Below are positions 1 through 5,000 of a DNA stretch of 5,000 bases, piece after piece. The position numbers and the translations under genes are program-made. The stretch is from Lachnoclostridium sp. UBA6558 (GTDB taxonomy: Bacteria > Bacillota > Clostridia > Lachnospirales > Lachnospiraceae): contig DJJW01000007.1 of NCBI GenBank assembly GCA_002434335.1, forward strand, positions 45,858 to 50,857, given 5' to 3'. Under the pieces are notes generated by a model. That model ran no database searches and was not told the origin of the DNA. It saw nothing but the letters and a program-made list of their open reading frames with translations. Position 1 is the first letter of the stretch; each line of letters begins with the position of its first letter.

Positions 1-1011
1 GCGAAAGACGGATCCGTATTACGTATAAACGCCAAATCAGTAATAATAGCATCCGGTGGTTTCGTAGGAAACAGTGAAATGGTGAAGGAAGCATTAAATG
101 GTGTCAGTGTAAATGCCGCTGGTTATAACTCCAATGTAGGTGACGGTATCAATATGGCGCTGGATGCAGGTGCTGCTGCAAGAGGTCTTTCTGCAATGGT
201 TGCACATACCTTTAAGGTAGAGGGGAATGGAAATATTGAGGGCGACTATGAGTTTATGGAATTATACCAGGCCACAAACTCCGTAGCATATGTTCCCATA
301 ATTCCCTGGGTGAATGCACAGGGAGTACGTTTTGCCAATGAAGATATCGTATATGACAGAGCACTGTCCAGCAATTCCGTGATCTCTCAGGGAGATCATG
401 CTTATTTTCTATACAATGAGAAGCTGCTAAAGACACTGGAGGAAAAGGGAGCCAGAGCAGCGGGTATGAGAGACAAGATAGCCATGGGTCCTATGCCGGA
501 AATTACTCCCATGGACTATGGCTGGAGTAAACTGACAGAGATAGTAGGCAAAATGGTAGACGGTGGATATGTGGTAAAAGCCGATACAATTGAAGAACTT
601 GCAGGGAAACTCGGTATGGATCCCACAAACCTGACAAAAACCATGGAGCGTTATAATAAAGATGCCCAGGCAGGTGTGGATACCCTTTATGGTAAAGACG
701 GAAAACATATGTACCAGATGAGCGAGGGTCCCTACTATGCATTCAAAGTAAGTGTTAATAATCTTTGTACAGTGGGTGGAATCCGCATCAACTCCGGTTT
801 TGAAGTGGTAAAAAATGATCCGGAAAACGGCTATACCTCCATTCCCAATCTTTATGCAGCAGGAGCGGACACCGGTGGTCTTTATTCCGATCACTATGCT
901 CATACCATTGAAGGCGCCGCACAGGGCTGGGCTTATAACTCCGGAAGACTTGCCGGTGCAGCCGCAACCGGAAATGCCCTGGGTAAATCAATTGATCTGC
1001 TTAATCAATAG
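1..1011 (+). CDS. FAD-dependent reductase, fumarate reductase/flavocytochrome c superfamily (5' end missing)
   Basis: The reading frame is open from the first base, so the gene starts outside the window; 336 codons are visible. The fragment begins inside the FAD_binding_2 domain with an AKSVIIASGGF segment, the usual strand and glycine turn of this superfamily. It ends with the typical FAD-binding C-terminus: GGIRI near residue 259, LYAAGADTGG at about 284-293, and SGRLAG at 314-319. The substrate-side motif GVRFANE is present, followed by an Arg at fragment residue 120, in the area where fumarate reductases carry catalytic residues. However, the segment that in fumarate reductases reads about GANRLGGNA, with a substrate-binding Arg, is replaced here by SDHYAHTIEGAAQGWAY (296-312), which has no Arg. 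The protein therefore probably reduces or dehydrogenates some substrate other than fumarate; urocanate reductase-like or enoate/ketosteroid-type relatives are possible. The missing N-terminus could hold a signal peptide or FMN-binding domain. The family is confident, the substrate unknown. Confidence 0.9.
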   Translation, partial: AKDGSVLRINAKSVIIASGGFVGNSEMVKEALNGVSVNAAGYNSNVGDGINMALDAGAAARGLSAMVAHTFKVEGNGNIEGDYEFMELYQATNSVAYVPIIPWVNAQGVRFANEDIVYDRALSSNSVISQGDHAYFLYNEKLLKTLEEKGARAAGMRDKIAMGPMPEITPMDYGWSKLTEIVGKMVDGGYVVKADTIEELAGKLGMDPTNLTKTMERYNKDAQAGVDTLYGKDGKHMYQMSEGPYYAFKVSVNNLCTVGGIRINSGFEVVKNDPENGYTSIPNLYAAGADTGGLYSDHYAHTIEGAAQGWAYNSGRLAGAAATGNALGKSIDLLNQ

Positions 1012-1783
1012 GCAGATAGAGCTCGAATAGACGAGAATTAAGCCCGTTTTCCTTCATTTCATGAAGAATACTGCCATAGAGGATACCCTTGAGCTTAAGA
1101 TTGTTTTGACAACAATAGGTATCTGCTTGTTCTAATATATCAGGGATAGAGGGCAGCAGGTTATCTTCCAGGGAAATCATAGTATAAAGACATTTAACGG
1201 GAGGCAGGTGCATCAGGCCGTTAATAGGCGGGGTATGGTTTGTATACAGACCATACCCAAAGCTGAATTCCGGGGCAGATGCAGAATAGTTATAATAAAA
1301 ACATGGCCAGATAGAAGGAAGATAATCAAGGCACTGGTAGGTATTCTCAAATACATCCGCCTCCTGTATAAAACAGGTATCCGTTTGATTAGGATGATAA
1401 TAACATTCCTCGGATTCGATGATTTCAAAGCCGCCTGTAAAGGAGTTCCACTTTCTCAGCTTTTCAGACAAAATTGAAATATGAAGTTTGACCTGATTAA
1501 GATATTTCTGTTCTTTCTCAATAACCTCTATCTGCTCGCTGAGTTTTCTCTCCAGGAGAGGAAGAGGCTTGCCGGAGACCAGTTCATTGGAATCATTTAA
1601 AGAAAATAAGAGGGAACGGTACATTTTGTAAGCAAATATCTTATTAATATCTTCCGCTTTAAAATATCGGTAATTATTCTTTTGATCCCGTGTGGTTTTT
1701 ATTATATTTTTCTTGTCAAAGTAACGCAGGGTTTCTTCTTTAATATTTAAAATACGTTTGACGTCATTAATTTTATATCTCAT
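1001..1783 (-). CDS. MerR-family transcriptional regulator with GyrI-like effector-binding domain
   Basis: This 260-residue protein starts at ATG (complement 1781-1783) with a GAGGT ribosome binding site 5 nt upstream (complement 1789-1793). Residues 1-70 are a MerR winged helix-turn-helix: KINDVKRIL, the signature TLRYFDKKNII (18-28), then NYRYF (37-41) and the EDI helix. Residues about 78-112 form a Glu/Lys/Leu-rich dimerisation coiled coil. Residues about 117-260 look like a GyrI-like small-molecule-binding domain, as in BltR/BmrR-type multidrug sensors: P-x-K-C-L-Y-T near 194-200, a long helix, LKGILYGS, and the closing ELYLPI. The domain is rich in aromatics and carries several cysteines (127, 137, 150, 160, 197 and a CC pair near 224), but they do not form the metal-binding pattern of MerR/ZntR. 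The ligand is probably an organic molecule. The gene converges on the reductase and diverges from the chemoreceptor. Autoregulation through the dyads at 1871-1963 is inferred. Confidence 0.88.
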   Translation of the reverse strand: MRYKINDVKRILNIKEETLRYFDKKNIIKTTRDQKNNYRYFKAEDINKIFAYKMYRSLLFSLNDSNELVSGKPLPLLERKLSEQIEVIEKEQKYLNQVKLHISILSEKLRKWNSFTGGFEIIESEECYYHPNQTDTCFIQEADVFENTYQCLDYLPSIWPCFYYNYSASAPEFSFGYGLYTNHTPPINGLMHLPPVKCLYTMISLEDNLLPSIPDILEQADTYCCQNNLKLKGILYGSILHEMKENGLNSRLFELYLPID

Positions 1784-1830
1784 AAATTACCTCGTGCATT
1801 TCGCAGGTCTGCTGAGAAGCTGCTTCATTG

Positions 1831-1850
1831 AAAGTGAATAAATACACTTT
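1831..1850. promoter_or_regulatory. Inverted repeat AAAGTG-N8-CACTTT in the merR leader
   Basis: Perfect 6-bp arms at 1831-1836 and 1845-1850 are separated by 8 AT-rich bases. The repeat lies inside the inferred 5' untranslated region of the MerR-type gene, roughly 25-45 nt after the predicted transcription start. It could be a repressor operator or a weak hairpin. The arms are short and the region is AT-rich, so chance is a real alternative. Confidence 0.3.
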
Positions 1851-1881
1851 ATTTTCTGATTCACACCCTTTATATTAATCC

Positions 1882-1910
1882 AATATACAAAATGAGACAA
1901 GATATGTCAA
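1882..1910 (-). promoter_or_regulatory. Sigma-A promoter of the MerR-type gene
   Basis: Read on the minus strand, a perfect -35 box TTGACA (complement 1905-1910) is followed after exactly 17 bp by TATATT (complement 1882-1887), five of six bases of the -10 consensus. Transcription would start near 1875, giving a leader of about 90 nt before the ATG at 1783. The -10 box is also the right arm of a dyad TATATT-N5-AATATA (1871-1887). The -35 box overlaps the palindrome GACA-N5-TGTC (1896-1908). Both placements suit repression or autoregulation. Note that the classical 19-20 bp spacer of MerR-activated promoters is not present here. Confidence 0.7.
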
Positions 1911-1963
1911 GGTGCGGAAACGCCGTTGTTATATAGTAATGTATTTTAGACAGTAAATGTCAA
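1895..1963. promoter_or_regulatory. Pair of operator-like sites, AGACA-N5-TGTCAA
   Basis: Two copies of AGACA-N5-TGTCAA occur at 1895-1910 and 1948-1963, agreeing at 13 of 16 positions. Each contains the palindrome GACA-N5-TGTC (1896-1908 and 1949-1961). They are 53 bp apart, about five turns of B-DNA, so bound proteins would face the same side. The first copy covers the -35 box of the MerR-type gene. The second ends in TGTCAA, which on the minus strand is another TTGACA, followed 19 bp on by TACTAT, a possible second promoter with MerR-like spacing. Likely ligand: the adjacent MerR-type regulator (inference). A simpler reading is two similar -35 regions. Confidence 0.45.
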
Positions 1964-2031
1964 ATAAAAGAGGCACAGGAATTTAGTACCAGTGAAAATC
2001 CAGATGAGGATGAGTACATTAGATAACCGAA

Positions 2032-2056
2032 TTTTCCAATAAAATCATTTGGAAAA
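2032..2056. promoter_or_regulatory. Inverted repeat TTTTCCAA-N9-TTGGAAAA just before the chemoreceptor RBS
   Basis: Perfect 8-bp arms lie at 2032-2039 and 2049-2056, with a 9-nt spacer. The repeat ends 10 nt before the AGGGGG ribosome binding site of the chemoreceptor gene. It may be an operator or a leader hairpin; with only two G-C pairs per arm it would be weak as RNA, which favours a protein-binding site. I see no convincing sigma-A or sigma-28 (TAAA-N15-GCCGATAA) promoter for the chemoreceptor in 1920-2060. Confidence 0.4.
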
Positions 2057-2066
2057 AACAAGATAC

Positions 2067-2072
2067 AGGGGG
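2067..2072 (+). promoter_or_regulatory. Ribosome binding site AGGGGG fixing the TTG start
   Basis: AGGGGG lies 8 nt before the TTG at 2081. The next in-frame Met is at residue 22, inside the first membrane helix, so starting there would destroy the N-terminal signal anchor. No in-frame ATG or GTG with a better site lies upstream. The TTG start is therefore preferred. Confidence 0.8.
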
Positions 2073-2080
2073 AAAAAATC

Positions 2081-3826
2081 TTGAAAAGAAACCGTATATT
2101 GAAGAATCTAAAAATATCTCAAAAGCTGCTGGCATCCATTGTAATGATGTTAGTTATTACAATATTGTCCCAGACGTTTAATCTGCTCCACTTAAAAGAA
2201 GCACAGGAAACAGCAGAATCCATTGCCGATGAAAATGTACAGAATATGATATACTTTAATGATGCCTATACGTTTATATTGTCCATGGACGGCTTGGCAG
2301 CCAAGTATTATCTGACTGGCAGTGCAGAGACAAGAGAGCAGTACCGTACCATAATCGACTCCTGCCAGAGTAAGGCCAGGGAAGCTATTGTGCAAATGCA
2401 GGAAGGTATGAAGGGGACGGAACAGGAAGCTGCTATAGACAGTATGTTGGAAGAATACGATGCATACTATGGCAAACTGGCAGAGGGAATTAAGCTAACC
2501 GATGGGGGGCAGGGGCAGGAAGCATATGCCATGTTCCTATCGGAGATGGAACCGATTACCATAAACATATATGAAAAACTCCGGGGAATCAATGATTATA
2601 ATAAAGCCCAGACAGAGGTACTGAAGGAAAGACTGGATACAAACGAAACGGCGGCGTTATATACAGCAGCTGTCTGCTTTGTCGTTACGCTGGTCATTAT
2701 TTTGTTGATCTGGCTGTTTATGCAAAGAGGAGTGGTTAAGCCTGTTCTTCGAACCAAAAAGGAGCTGGAAGCAATAACCAGGGGAATAGAAGAAGATAGA
2801 GGAGATCTTACCAGCCGGATACAAATTAACACCAGAGATGAAATTGGAGAGCTGGCACAGGGAATAAATGGATTCCTGGCAGTTTTACAGGAGATAATCG
2901 GGAATATACAGATGGTATCAGGCAGCCTTAATAGTAACTTTATGGTCTTTGAAGAAGGTATCAAGAAGGTAATCGACAGTGCGGCGGATAATTCAGCGGC
3001 AATGGAGGAGATGTCTGCCGGAATGGAGGAAACTGCCGCTAATATTGTAGAGGTTAATGTTACGGCCGCAGATGTCAATGGCTTGCTAAAAGATATGACC
3101 GGAAAAGCCGGGGAGGGTGTAGATCTTGCTGATGAAATCAGTACGAGAGCAGAGAAGCTCCAGGTTACTTCCGGAGAGGCAAGGGAAACCACCAGAAATG
3201 TACTGGAGGAAATCGGGGAAAAAGTAAAGGCTACCATTGAAAGATCCAGAGAAGTAGAGCAGATAAATCTGCTTACCAATACCATTCTGGATATAACCTC
3301 CCAAACAAACCTCCTAGCACTGAATGCCTCCATTGAAGCTGCCAGAGCAGGAGAACAGGGGAAAGGTTTTGCCGTAGTTGCCGGAGAGATCGGTCATCTG
3401 GCTGCCCGGTCAAGTGAAACAGCCAATCAGATTCAGAAGATCAGCGGGTATGTTATAGAAGCGGTAAGAGAACTGGCGGCAGACTCAGACCGTATGCTGG
3501 AATTTGTAGAATCAGATGTTATGAAGGATTATACCCAAATGGTCAAAACAGGGGAAGAATATAACCGGGATGCCAAATCCATAGACCGGATTATGAAGGA
3601 ATTCCAAAACACTGCGAACCAGCTGGAAACCAGTATGATAAATATTGTGAATTCCATAGAAGGTGTGTCCCAAATTATCAGTGAAAGTTCCAATAATGTT
3701 CAGACAGTGGCAGAGAACAGTACGGAGTTATCCAGAGACATTGATGTATTCCAATCAACATTAACAGAAAGTACCCGTTCGGTTGACAATCTAAGCAATG
3801 CAGTAGTAAAGTTCCAGAAGATTTAA
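2081..3826 (+). CDS. Methyl-accepting chemotaxis protein (membrane chemoreceptor)
   Basis: The protein has 581 residues and a TTG start. Its order is the classical one: a basic N-terminus, TM1 at about 16-36, an extracytoplasmic sensing region at about 37-190 that is mainly helical and fits a four-helix-bundle ligand domain, TM2 at about 192-214, HAMP at about 215-266 ending in the conserved DEIGEL motif (253-258), then the long cytoplasmic coiled coil. The kinase-control tip is clear: QTNLLALNASIEAARAGE at 408-425, followed by GKGFAVVAGEI. This tip contacts CheA and CheW and controls flagellar rotation; Glu/Gln residues on the flanking helices are methylated by CheR and demethylated by CheB. 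The C-terminus ends KFQKI with no CheR-tethering pentapeptide. The stimulus cannot be read from the sequence; the neighbouring regulator and reductase suggest a link to a reducible or toxic small molecule, which is speculation. Confidence 0.95.
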   Translation: MKRNRILKNLKISQKLLASIVMMLVITILSQTFNLLHLKEAQETAESIADENVQNMIYFNDAYTFILSMDGLAAKYYLTGSAETREQYRTIIDSCQSKAREAIVQMQEGMKGTEQEAAIDSMLEEYDAYYGKLAEGIKLTDGGQGQEAYAMFLSEMEPITINIYEKLRGINDYNKAQTEVLKERLDTNETAALYTAAVCFVVTLVIILLIWLFMQRGVVKPVLRTKKELEAITRGIEEDRGDLTSRIQINTRDEIGELAQGINGFLAVLQEIIGNIQMVSGSLNSNFMVFEEGIKKVIDSAADNSAAMEEMSAGMEETAANIVEVNVTAADVNGLLKDMTGKAGEGVDLADEISTRAEKLQVTSGEARETTRNVLEEIGEKVKATIERSREVEQINLLTNTILDITSQTNLLALNASIEAARAGEQGKGFAVVAGEIGHLAARSSETANQIQKISGYVIEAVRELAADSDRMLEFVESDVMKDYTQMVKTGEEYNRDAKSIDRIMKEFQNTANQLETSMINIVNSIEGVSQIISESSNNVQTVAENSTELSRDIDVFQSTLTESTRSVDNLSNAVVKFQKI

Positions 3827-3850
3827 TATACATAAACTCAATATATTTTT

Positions 3851-4001
3851 GACGGAAGAAGCCCCCGGCTATTCTACGCACCGACTAAAGGCACCTTGCG
3901 GATATGCTTGCAAAGGGTGTACAAATTTGTACACTTACTATATACGCAATGATAATCCTTTTATCGGTGTGTTACAGGATAGCCAGAGGGCTTTTTCCGT
4001 C
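3851..4001. repeat. 151-bp long imperfect palindrome; candidate structured RNA or MITE-like element
   Basis: The left half (3851-3925) and the right half (3926-4001) are near reverse complements. Segments: 3851-3864 with 3988-4001 (14 bp, one G-U); 3867-3875 with 3976-3984 (9 bp, one G-U); 3876-3884 with 3964-3972 (9 bp, one G-U); 3887-3891 with 3957-3961 (5 bp); 3896-3905 with 3940-3949 (9 of 10); and the perfect 18-bp palindrome GTGTACAAATTTGTACAC (3917-3934) at the centre. Internal loops of 2/3, 0/3, 2/2, 4/7 and 11/5 nt separate the stems. About 53 pairs are possible once a 4-nt loop is allowed. The outer stem has terminator features, an A-rich left side, GCCC/GGGC, then TTTTT at 3992-3996, and could end chemoreceptor transcripts. 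No flanking target-site duplication is evident. It matches no riboswitch class I know; a 6S-like hairpin RNA is possible but looks too fully paired. The structure is certain as sequence, the function unknown. Confidence 0.75.
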
Positions 4002-4131
4002 CCCTCCCTCCTTTTGCATCGACCTTTTTTCTCAGTTCATCGGTGTCTTATGCAAATTGATTAAAAAAATAGGCTTGAATCAGCAGAAAACGCATATTTT
4101 GTCTTAAGAATGATTATTTATTCAAAAGCTG

Positions 4132-4160
4132 TTGCAAACAGCACCGAAACATGGTAGAAT
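4132..4160 (+). promoter_or_regulatory. Sigma-A promoter of the pheB-hom unit
   Basis: TTGCAA (4132-4137, four of six consensus bases) and TAGAAT (4155-4160, five of six) are separated by exactly 17 bp, with a TGG just before the -10 box. Transcription would begin near 4167, giving a leader of about 146 nt. The -35 box sits inside the perfect dyad GCTGTT-GCA-AACAGC (4128-4142), so a repressor site here is possible. Confidence 0.6.
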
Positions 4161-4166
4161 ATCTTT

Positions 4167-4312
4167 CTGTGAAAGACAGTTGTATTCGCTATACATACAG
4201 GTTGTAGTGCAGATACATTTCCTTAAAAATGTATGAAAGCTAACAGTCTTTTGAAATACTTTCTAAATACGTGGAAAGTAAAAAATAAATTCAGCACAGG
4301 GGGAGCATCCAT
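4167..4312 (+). promoter_or_regulatory. Structured 5' leader of pheB, possible cis-regulatory RNA
   Basis: From the predicted transcription start, the RNA can form a closing stem 4171-4181 with 4242-4252 (10 of 11 pairs, one of them G-U). Inside it lie a hairpin 4181-4185/4191-4195 (5 bp, loop TCGCT; it shares base 4181 with the closing stem) and a hairpin 4213-4220/4227-4234 (8 bp, loop CCTTAA). Downstream, 4257-4265 pairs with 4272-4280 (9 pairs, one G-U). GAAAG recurs at 4171, 4235 and 4274 and CTTTC at 4163 and 4259, so competing pairings exist. There is no T-box sequence (TGGNACCGCG) and no U-tract terminator, and I see no clear pairing with the ribosome binding site AGGGGGAG (4298-4305). 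The layout resembles a junction-type riboswitch, but AT-rich chance pairing cannot be excluded. Confidence 0.35.
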
Positions 4313-4753
4313 ATGGATGAAGGAAAATACTTCATCGTTAAAAAAAAGGCAGTTCCGGAGGTTCTTCTGAAAGTAGTAGAAGCAAAAAGGCTTCTGGATT
4401 CGGAGAAGGTCTTTACAGTACAGGAAGCAGCGGATATTGTTGGTATCAGCAGAAGTTCCTTTTATAAATATAAAGATGATATCTTTCCCTTTCATGAAAA
4501 TGCAAGAGGAAAAACTATTACATTTATGCTGCAGATAGATGATAAGCCGGGCATTTTGTCCAGCGTTCTGAACTGCGTATCAAAAAATGGTGTAAATATA
4601 CTTACGATACACCAGAGTATTCCGGTTAACGGAATTGCATCCCTGACTTTAAGCATTGAAATTCCCGGACAATTTGAAGATACAACCGTTATATTTGAAG
4701 CCATAGAGGCTTTGGAGGGAATACACTATACAAAGATTCTGGCCAGAGAATAA
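4313..4753 (+). CDS. pheB: ACT-domain regulatory protein, PheB/UPF0735 family
   Basis: This 146-residue protein has the usual family length. The ATG is preceded by AGGGGGAG with 7 nt spacing. Residues 1-33 are a basic/helical lead (FIVKKKAVPEVLLKVVEAK). Residues about 34-60 resemble a helix-turn-helix (FTVQEAADIVGISRSSFYKY, then KDDIFPF). Residues about 69-144 form one ACT domain with the glycine-bearing turn DKPGILSSVL (77-86) and SKNGVNI (90-96), which normally binds an amino acid at a dimer interface. In Bacillus the relative is encoded beside pheA. Here it precedes homoserine dehydrogenase, so a role in sensing an aspartate-family amino acid such as threonine is plausible. Whether it regulates the enzyme or transcription is not known from the sequence. 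The symbol follows family resemblance; the alternative label is ACT domain-containing protein. Confidence 0.88.
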   Translation: MDEGKYFIVKKKAVPEVLLKVVEAKRLLDSEKVFTVQEAADIVGISRSSFYKYKDDIFPFHENARGKTITFMLQIDDKPGILSSVLNCVSKNGVNILTIHQSIPVNGIASLTLSIEIPGQFEDTTVIFEAIEALEGIHYTKILARE

Positions 4754-4757
4754 AATG

Positions 4758-4809
4758 CTTGGTGTGTTTGGAAATTCATTGTACCAAGTGCCTGCAGATT
4801 TCATACACA
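4758..4809 (+). promoter_or_regulatory. Overlapping inverted repeats between pheB and hom
   Basis: CTTGGT (4758-4763) pairs with ACCAAG (4783-4788), extendable by G-U pairs, over a 19-nt loop. TGTGT (4763-4767) plus GAAAT (4771-4775) can instead pair with ATTTC (4798-4802) plus ACACA (4805-4809). The two pairings cross, so they are exclusive or pseudoknotted. No U-tract follows either. The 144-bp gap is long for an operon and I see no good promoter in it, so these could be processing or regulatory structures; evidence is weak. Confidence 0.25.
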
Positions 4810-4897
4810 TTCCGAGTGCATGGATGATAGGGAGCAATGACATACTATATAAATTCTGACGGATTAAAAGGGAAGGAATGACAGAAAGGAGTTATAC

Positions 4898-5000
4898 ATG
4901 GTAAATATAGCAGTTTTGGGCTACGGCACAGTTGGTTCTGGTGTGCTTGAGGTATTGAATCTGAACGGAGAGAGCATCAGTAAGCGCTGCGGGCATGATA
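4898..5000 (+). CDS. hom: Homoserine dehydrogenase, N-terminal start (3' end missing)
   Basis: The ATG at 4898 follows an AAAGGAG ribosome binding site (4885-4891) with 6 nt spacing. Only 34 codons lie in the window. They encode the opening beta-alpha-beta of an NAD(P)-binding Rossmann fold, VNIAVLGYGTVGSGVLEVL, with G-x-G-x-x-G at residues 8-13, which is characteristic of homoserine dehydrogenases. The enzyme reduces aspartate semialdehyde to homoserine in the cytoplasm, the branch point to threonine and methionine. The link to the upstream ACT-domain gene, on the same strand, supports the call and suggests feedback control. The C-terminal catalytic and ACT parts cannot be inspected. Confidence 0.88.
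   Translation, partial: MVNIAVLGYGTVGSGVLEVLNLNGESISKRCGHD

Larger units (their letters stand above)
3827..4312. other. 486-bp intergenic region without a protein gene
   Basis: No open frame here has a convincing ribosome binding site plus protein-like composition. Contents in order: an AT-rich stretch after the chemoreceptor stop (3827-3850); a long imperfect palindrome (3851-4001); a pyrimidine-rich stretch on the + strand (about 3991-4033) with runs of C and T; an AT-rich segment (4050-4127) in which I see nothing specific; a perfect 6-bp hairpin GCTGTT-GCA-AACAGC (4128-4142); a promoter (4132-4160); and the pheB leader. A near-repeat ATCGGTGTGTTA / ATCGGTGTCTTA occurs at 3963-3974 and 4039-4050. 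Confidence 0.7.

Noticed and set aside
427..903. Minus-strand open frame (158 codons) opposite the reductase
   Set aside because: It overlaps the strongly supported FAD protein throughout, with a Cys/His-rich low-complexity translation and no ribosome binding site.
1954..1980. TAAA as a possible sigma-28 -35 box for the chemoreceptor
   Set aside because: After 15 nt the following octamer matches GCCGATAA at only four of eight positions.
2596..3333. Long minus-strand open frame (245 codons) opposite the chemoreceptor gene
   Set aside because: It is antisense to a clear MCP, has Ser/Ile/Leu-biased composition typical of a shadow frame, and shows no recognisable domain or ribosome binding site.
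3957..3972. CCGATAA on the minus strand, resembling a sigma-28 -10 box
   Set aside because: There is no TAAA at the required distance upstream, and the sequence is part of a palindrome arm.
3851..4001. CRISPR array or insertion sequence
   Set aside because: There is one inverted structure only, with no regularly spaced direct repeats, no transposase gene and no visible target-site duplication.
3849..4107. Two small plus-strand open frames across the long palindrome
   Set aside because: There is no ribosome binding site before either start, the translations are not protein-like, and the DNA is better explained as a structured repeat.
4167..4312. T-box leader for an amino acid operon
   Set aside because: The conserved TGGNACCGCG antiterminator sequence and a U-tract terminator are both missing.
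4820..4851. Promoter for hom at TACTATATAAA
   Set aside because: The -10-like sequence has no acceptable -35 box at 16-18 bp; the best match has three of six bases.

Overview
The window looks like chromosomal DNA of a low-to-moderate GC, motile, anaerobic Firmicute, most likely a Clostridia member near Lachnospiraceae. The reasons are strong AGGAG/AGGGGG ribosome binding sites, a TTG start, an FAD-dependent reductase of the fumarate reductase/flavocytochrome c superfamily as found in anaerobes, a chemoreceptor, and a pheB-type ACT gene directly before homoserine dehydrogenase. The taxonomic placement is inference from gene content and style, not from a search.

Layout, left to right. (1) Positions 1-1011, + strand: the 3' part of an FAD-binding reductase whose N-terminus lies outside the window. 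(2) Positions 1001-1783, - strand: a MerR-type regulator with a GyrI-like effector domain, overlapping the reductase tail to tail by 11 bp. (3) Positions 1784-2080: a divergent regulatory region with a near-consensus promoter for the MerR gene, two copies of AGACA-N5-TGTCAA 53 bp apart, and further dyads. (4) Positions 2081-3826, + strand: a complete membrane-bound methyl-accepting chemotaxis protein starting at TTG. (5) Positions 3827-4312: 486 bp without a protein gene. It holds a very long imperfect palindrome at 3851-4001, a pyrimidine-rich stretch, a good promoter at 4132-4160, and a roughly 146-nt leader that can fold into a closed multi-stem domain. (6) Positions 4313-4753, + strand: an ACT-domain protein of the PheB/UPF0735 family. 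(7) After a 144-bp gap, from 4898 to the window edge, + strand: the start of homoserine dehydrogenase.

Functionally there are two blocks. The left block (reductase, MerR regulator, chemoreceptor) could be a sense-and-respond cluster: the regulator sits between the reductase and the chemoreceptor and shares a promoter region with the latter, but its target is not proven. The right block is amino acid metabolism (aspartate family: threonine/methionine), with a regulatory ACT protein and homoserine dehydrogenase probably co-transcribed behind a structured leader. The items most worth follow-up are the 151-bp palindrome, the pheB leader fold and the repeated operator-like motif.
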